Below, piece by piece: positions 22,103 to 24,541 of a stretch of 24,541 bases of DNA. Numbering within the stretch: position 1 is the stretch's first letter; the number at the start of each line of letters is the position of its first letter. The notes below the pieces were generated by a model. That model was not told the DNA's origin, made no database searches, and saw only the letters and a list, made by a program, of their open reading frames with translations. The translations under genes were made by a program, and so were the position numbers. The stretch is taken from assembly GCA_902492545.1 (NCBI GenBank), contig CABULX010000018.1, positions 1-24,541 on the forward strand, read 5' to 3'. Source of the DNA: an uncultured Collinsella sp. Its GTDB lineage: Bacteria > Actinomycetota > Coriobacteriia > Coriobacteriales > Coriobacteriaceae.

Positions 22103-24541
22103 ATGGCAAAAGTCCGTGTGTCCACCCTGGCCAAAGAGTTCGGCATGACCTCCAAGGAACTGATGGGTCATCTTGCCGATATGAAGATTCCCGCTAAGTC
22201 CGCTTCCTCCACCTTGGAGGACGCCTATGTCGCCATGGTCCGCAAGCAGCTCGCCTCGGTGATTGAGGCCCGCGCCCAGGAAGTTGAGGCCGCCAAGCAG
22301 GCCGAGGAGCAGGCAGCTGCCGCCGAGGAGGCCGCTCGCGCCGCCGAGGCCGAGCGCGAGCGCATCGCCGCCGAGAAGGCCCGCGAGGAGGAGCGTCGCC
22401 AGTTTGCCGCAGCCCAGGCTGCTGAGGAGGCTGCCCGCGCCGAGGCCGAGGCCAAGAAGAAGGCCGAGCAGGAGCGCCTTGCCCGCGAGAAGGAGGAGGC
22501 TGCCCGCGAGGCTCAGCGCCGCGCCGTTCCCGCTTCCGACTCCGGTTCGCGCTTCCGTTCGCTGCTCGACCAGATCGCCGCACAGGAGACCGTGCTCAAG
22601 GAGAAGAAGGACGCCGAGGACAAGGCCAAGGCCGAGCGCGCCGCAGAGCGCGGTAACCGTCGTGGCGGCAACAACGACCGCCGCGGTGGCCGTCGTAACG
22701 ATCGCAACGCCTCCGACAACAACTCCGAGCGCAACGCCTCCGAGAGCCGTCCGCACAGCCATCGCACTAACGCCAGCAACAACGTCGCTGCTGGCATGGA
22801 CTTCCCCAACCCCGATAAGCAGGGCAAGGGCAAGAAGCGCAAGGGCGGTCACAACAACGAAGAGGACCACTACAGCCGCATGGCTCGCGAGGCCGAGGAG
22901 TACAGCCGCGAGAAGGTGCTCGAGGAGGCCCGCGCCGCCGTCGAGGAGGCCTCTCGCGAGTCCACCGGTCGCCGCAAGAAGCGCAAGGAGAAGCGCGAGC
23001 GCGAGGCTGCTAAGGCTCAGGAGGAGCGCAAGATTGAGGAGGCGCTGGCCCAGGGCGTGAACCCCGAGGAGCTCGACGCCATCAAGGTCTCCCAGGGCGT
23101 TACCGTCCAGGAGCTCGCCGAGGCGCTCGACGTTCCGGCCAACGACATCATCAAGCGCCTGTTCCTGCTGGGCACGCCGCTCACGATGACGCAGTCCATG
23201 TCCGACGACCTCGTCGAGCTCGTCGCCGACGACCTGGGCCGTCAGATCAAGATCATCACCCCCGAGGAGGAGAACACCTTCTCGTTCTACGACGATCCCG
23301 CCGACCTCAAGCCGCGCGCCCCGGTCGTCACCGTCATGGGCCACGTCGACCACGGCAAGACGTCGCTGCTCGACGCCATCCGCCACACCGGCGTCGCTGC
23401 CGGCGAGGCGGGCGGCATTACGCAGGCCATCGGCGCTTCGCAGGTCATGATCAACGACCGCAAGATCACCTTCATCGATACCCCTGGTCACGCCACCTTT
23501 ACGGCCATGCGTGCCCGCGGCGCCAAGGTGACCGACATCGTCATTCTGATCGTGGCTGCCGACGACGGCGTCATGCCCCAGACCATCGAGTCGATCAACC
23601 ACGCCAAGGCCGCCGGCGTACCCATCGTCGTCGCCGTCAACAAGATCGATAAGCCGGGCGCCAACCCCGACCGCGTGCGCCAGGAGCTCACCGAGTACGG
23701 CGTCATCCCCGAGGAGTGGGGCGGACAGAACATGTTCGTCAACATCTCGGCCAAGCAGAAGATCGGTATCGACGACCTGCTCGAGACCGTGCTGCTCCAG
23801 GCCGACGTGCTCGAGCTCAAGGCCAACCCCGATACGTTCGCATCGGGCAACGTCCTCGAGGCTAAGCTCGACAAGGGCCGCGGCTCGGTTGCCACCGTGC
23901 TCGTGACCCGCGGTACCCTGCACGTGGGCGACACGCTGGTCGCCGGCCTCACCTATGGCCGCGTCCGTGCCATGCTCGACCCCAAGGGCAACGCCGTCAC
24001 CGAGGCTGGTCCCTCCGACGCCGTCGAGATCCTGGGCCTGCAGTCCGTCCCCAACGCCGGCGACGAGTTCCGCGTATTCGAGGACGAGCGCGAGGCTCGT
24101 GCGCTGGCTGACGAGCGTTCGCTCAAGGCCCGTATCGAGGAGCAGAGTCGCGTCAAGCACGTCACGCTCGAGAACCTCTTCGAGACCATCGCCGACGCCG
24201 AGGTCAAGGAGCTCAACCTGATCATCAAGGCCGACGTCCAGGGTTCCATCGAGGCCCTTCAGGACTCCCTCGACAAGATGGATCAGTCCGAGGTGCGCAT
24301 CAACACGATCCACTCCGCCGTTGGTGCCATCAACGAGACCGACGTGGTCCTGGCCGACGCCTCCAACGCCATCATCATCGGCTTTGGCGTTCGTCCCGAC
24401 GGCAAGGCCCGCTCCGCCGCCGAGCGCGAGGGCGTCGAGATCCGTTGCTACGACGTCATCTACAAGTGCCTCGAGGACCTCGACGCTGCCCGCATCGGTA
24501 TGCTCAAGCCCACCGAGGTCGAGGTCTCCACGGGTTCCGCG
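22103..24541 (+). CDS. infB: Translation initiation factor IF-2, 3' end missing
   Basis: The frame runs from ATG 22103 through the right edge without a stop, giving 813 residues; the end of the last domain is missing. IF-2 is the GTPase that places initiator tRNA and joins the subunits. An N-terminal IF2N domain (residues 1-50) is followed by a long Ala/Glu/Arg/Lys coiled-coil region (about 55-175). A low-complexity Arg/Gly/Asn-rich stretch (about 190-250) and a second IF2N-like domain (about 330-385) come next. The GTPase domain has G413-HVDHGKT, D459-TPGH and N513-K-I-D516, and domains II-IV follow up to EVSTGSA. AGGTGA lies 6 nt before the start. It is the third gene of the rimP-nusA operon. 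Confidence 0.97.
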   Translation, partial: MAKVRVSTLAKEFGMTSKELMGHLADMKIPAKSASSTLEDAYVAMVRKQLASVIEARAQEVEAAKQAEEQAAAAEEAARAAEAERERIAAEKAREEERRQFAAAQAAEEAARAEAEAKKKAEQERLAREKEEAAREAQRRAVPASDSGSRFRSLLDQIAAQETVLKEKKDAEDKAKAERAAERGNRRGGNNDRRGGRRNDRNASDNNSERNASESRPHSHRTNASNNVAAGMDFPNPDKQGKGKKRKGGHNNEEDHYSRMAREAEEYSREKVLEEARAAVEEASRESTGRRKKRKEKREREAAKAQEERKIEEALAQGVNPEELDAIKVSQGVTVQELAEALDVPANDIIKRLFLLGTPLTMTQSMSDDLVELVADDLGRQIKIITPEEENTFSFYDDPADLKPRAPVVTVMGHVDHGKTSLLDAIRHTGVAAGEAGGITQAIGASQVMINDRKITFIDTPGHATFTAMRARGAKVTDIVILIVAADDGVMPQTIESINHAKAAGVPIVVAVNKIDKPGANPDRVRQELTEYGVIPEEWGGQNMFVNISAKQKIGIDDLLETVLLQADVLELKANPDTFASGNVLEAKLDKGRGSVATVLVTRGTLHVGDTLVAGLTYGRVRAMLDPKGNAVTEAGPSDAVEILGLQSVPNAGDEFRVFEDEREARALADERSLKARIEEQSRVKHVTLENLFETIADAEVKELNLIIKADVQGSIEALQDSLDKMDQSEVRINTIHSAVGAINETDVVLADASNAIIIGFGVRPDGKARSAAEREGVEIRCYDVIYKCLEDLDAARIGMLKPTEVEVSTGSA

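Overview
This GC-rich window reads as the chromosome of a high-GC Gram-positive. The best guess is the class Coriobacteriia, most likely Collinsella. That is an inference from the gene content, the GC-rich coding style, the Gram-positive form of the pel operon and the type of IMP dehydrogenase; no rRNA or marker comparison was possible. Coding density is high and no stretch longer than 300 bases lacks a gene. All genes are on the + strand except one small regulator at 15124-15468. No tRNA, rRNA, CRISPR array, transposase or prophage gene was seen.

Region 1 (1-9492) is one tightly coupled operon that is already running at the left edge. It holds the end of pelD, then pelE, a PelA-type deacetylase (DUF2194), pelF and pelG, which is the Gram-positive pelDEA(DA)FG order. 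It continues without a break into three further genes: a CotH-kinase lipoprotein, a VTC/CYTH-type polyphosphate polymerase-domain protein and a DUF4956 membrane protein. Starts and stops overlap or nearly touch throughout, so the phosphoryl-transfer trio is probably made together with the exopolysaccharide machine. PelD keeps a c-di-GMP-binding RxxD site although its GGDEF motif is degenerate.

Region 2 (9493-13972) starts with an intergenic stretch carrying a perfect hairpin and a ~100-nt imperfect palindrome. A sucrose module follows: scrR (LacI family), scrA (PTS EIIBC without IIA) and scrB (GH32 sucrose-6-phosphate hydrolase). Three 14-bp operators of the form TGAAARCGATTNCA lie upstream of scrR (one) and scrA (two), which suggests autoregulation and repression by ScrR. 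A long hairpin separates scrA from scrB.

Region 3 (13973-17260) holds a Cys/Met-metabolism PLP-enzyme-like protein that seems to lack the catalytic lysine, and a convergent ModE-type winged-helix protein. The two genes are separated by, and end inside, a perfect 37-bp inverted repeat. Next is guaB, an IMP dehydrogenase whose length and catalytic numbering match the Tritrichomonas foetus type.

Region 4 (17261-24541) is housekeeping. leuS is preceded by a very long hairpin (17291-17409). The rimP-nusA-infB operon has a clear promoter and a terminator-like attenuator in its leader. NusA carries an unusual Cys/His C-terminal tail. infB runs off the right edge.
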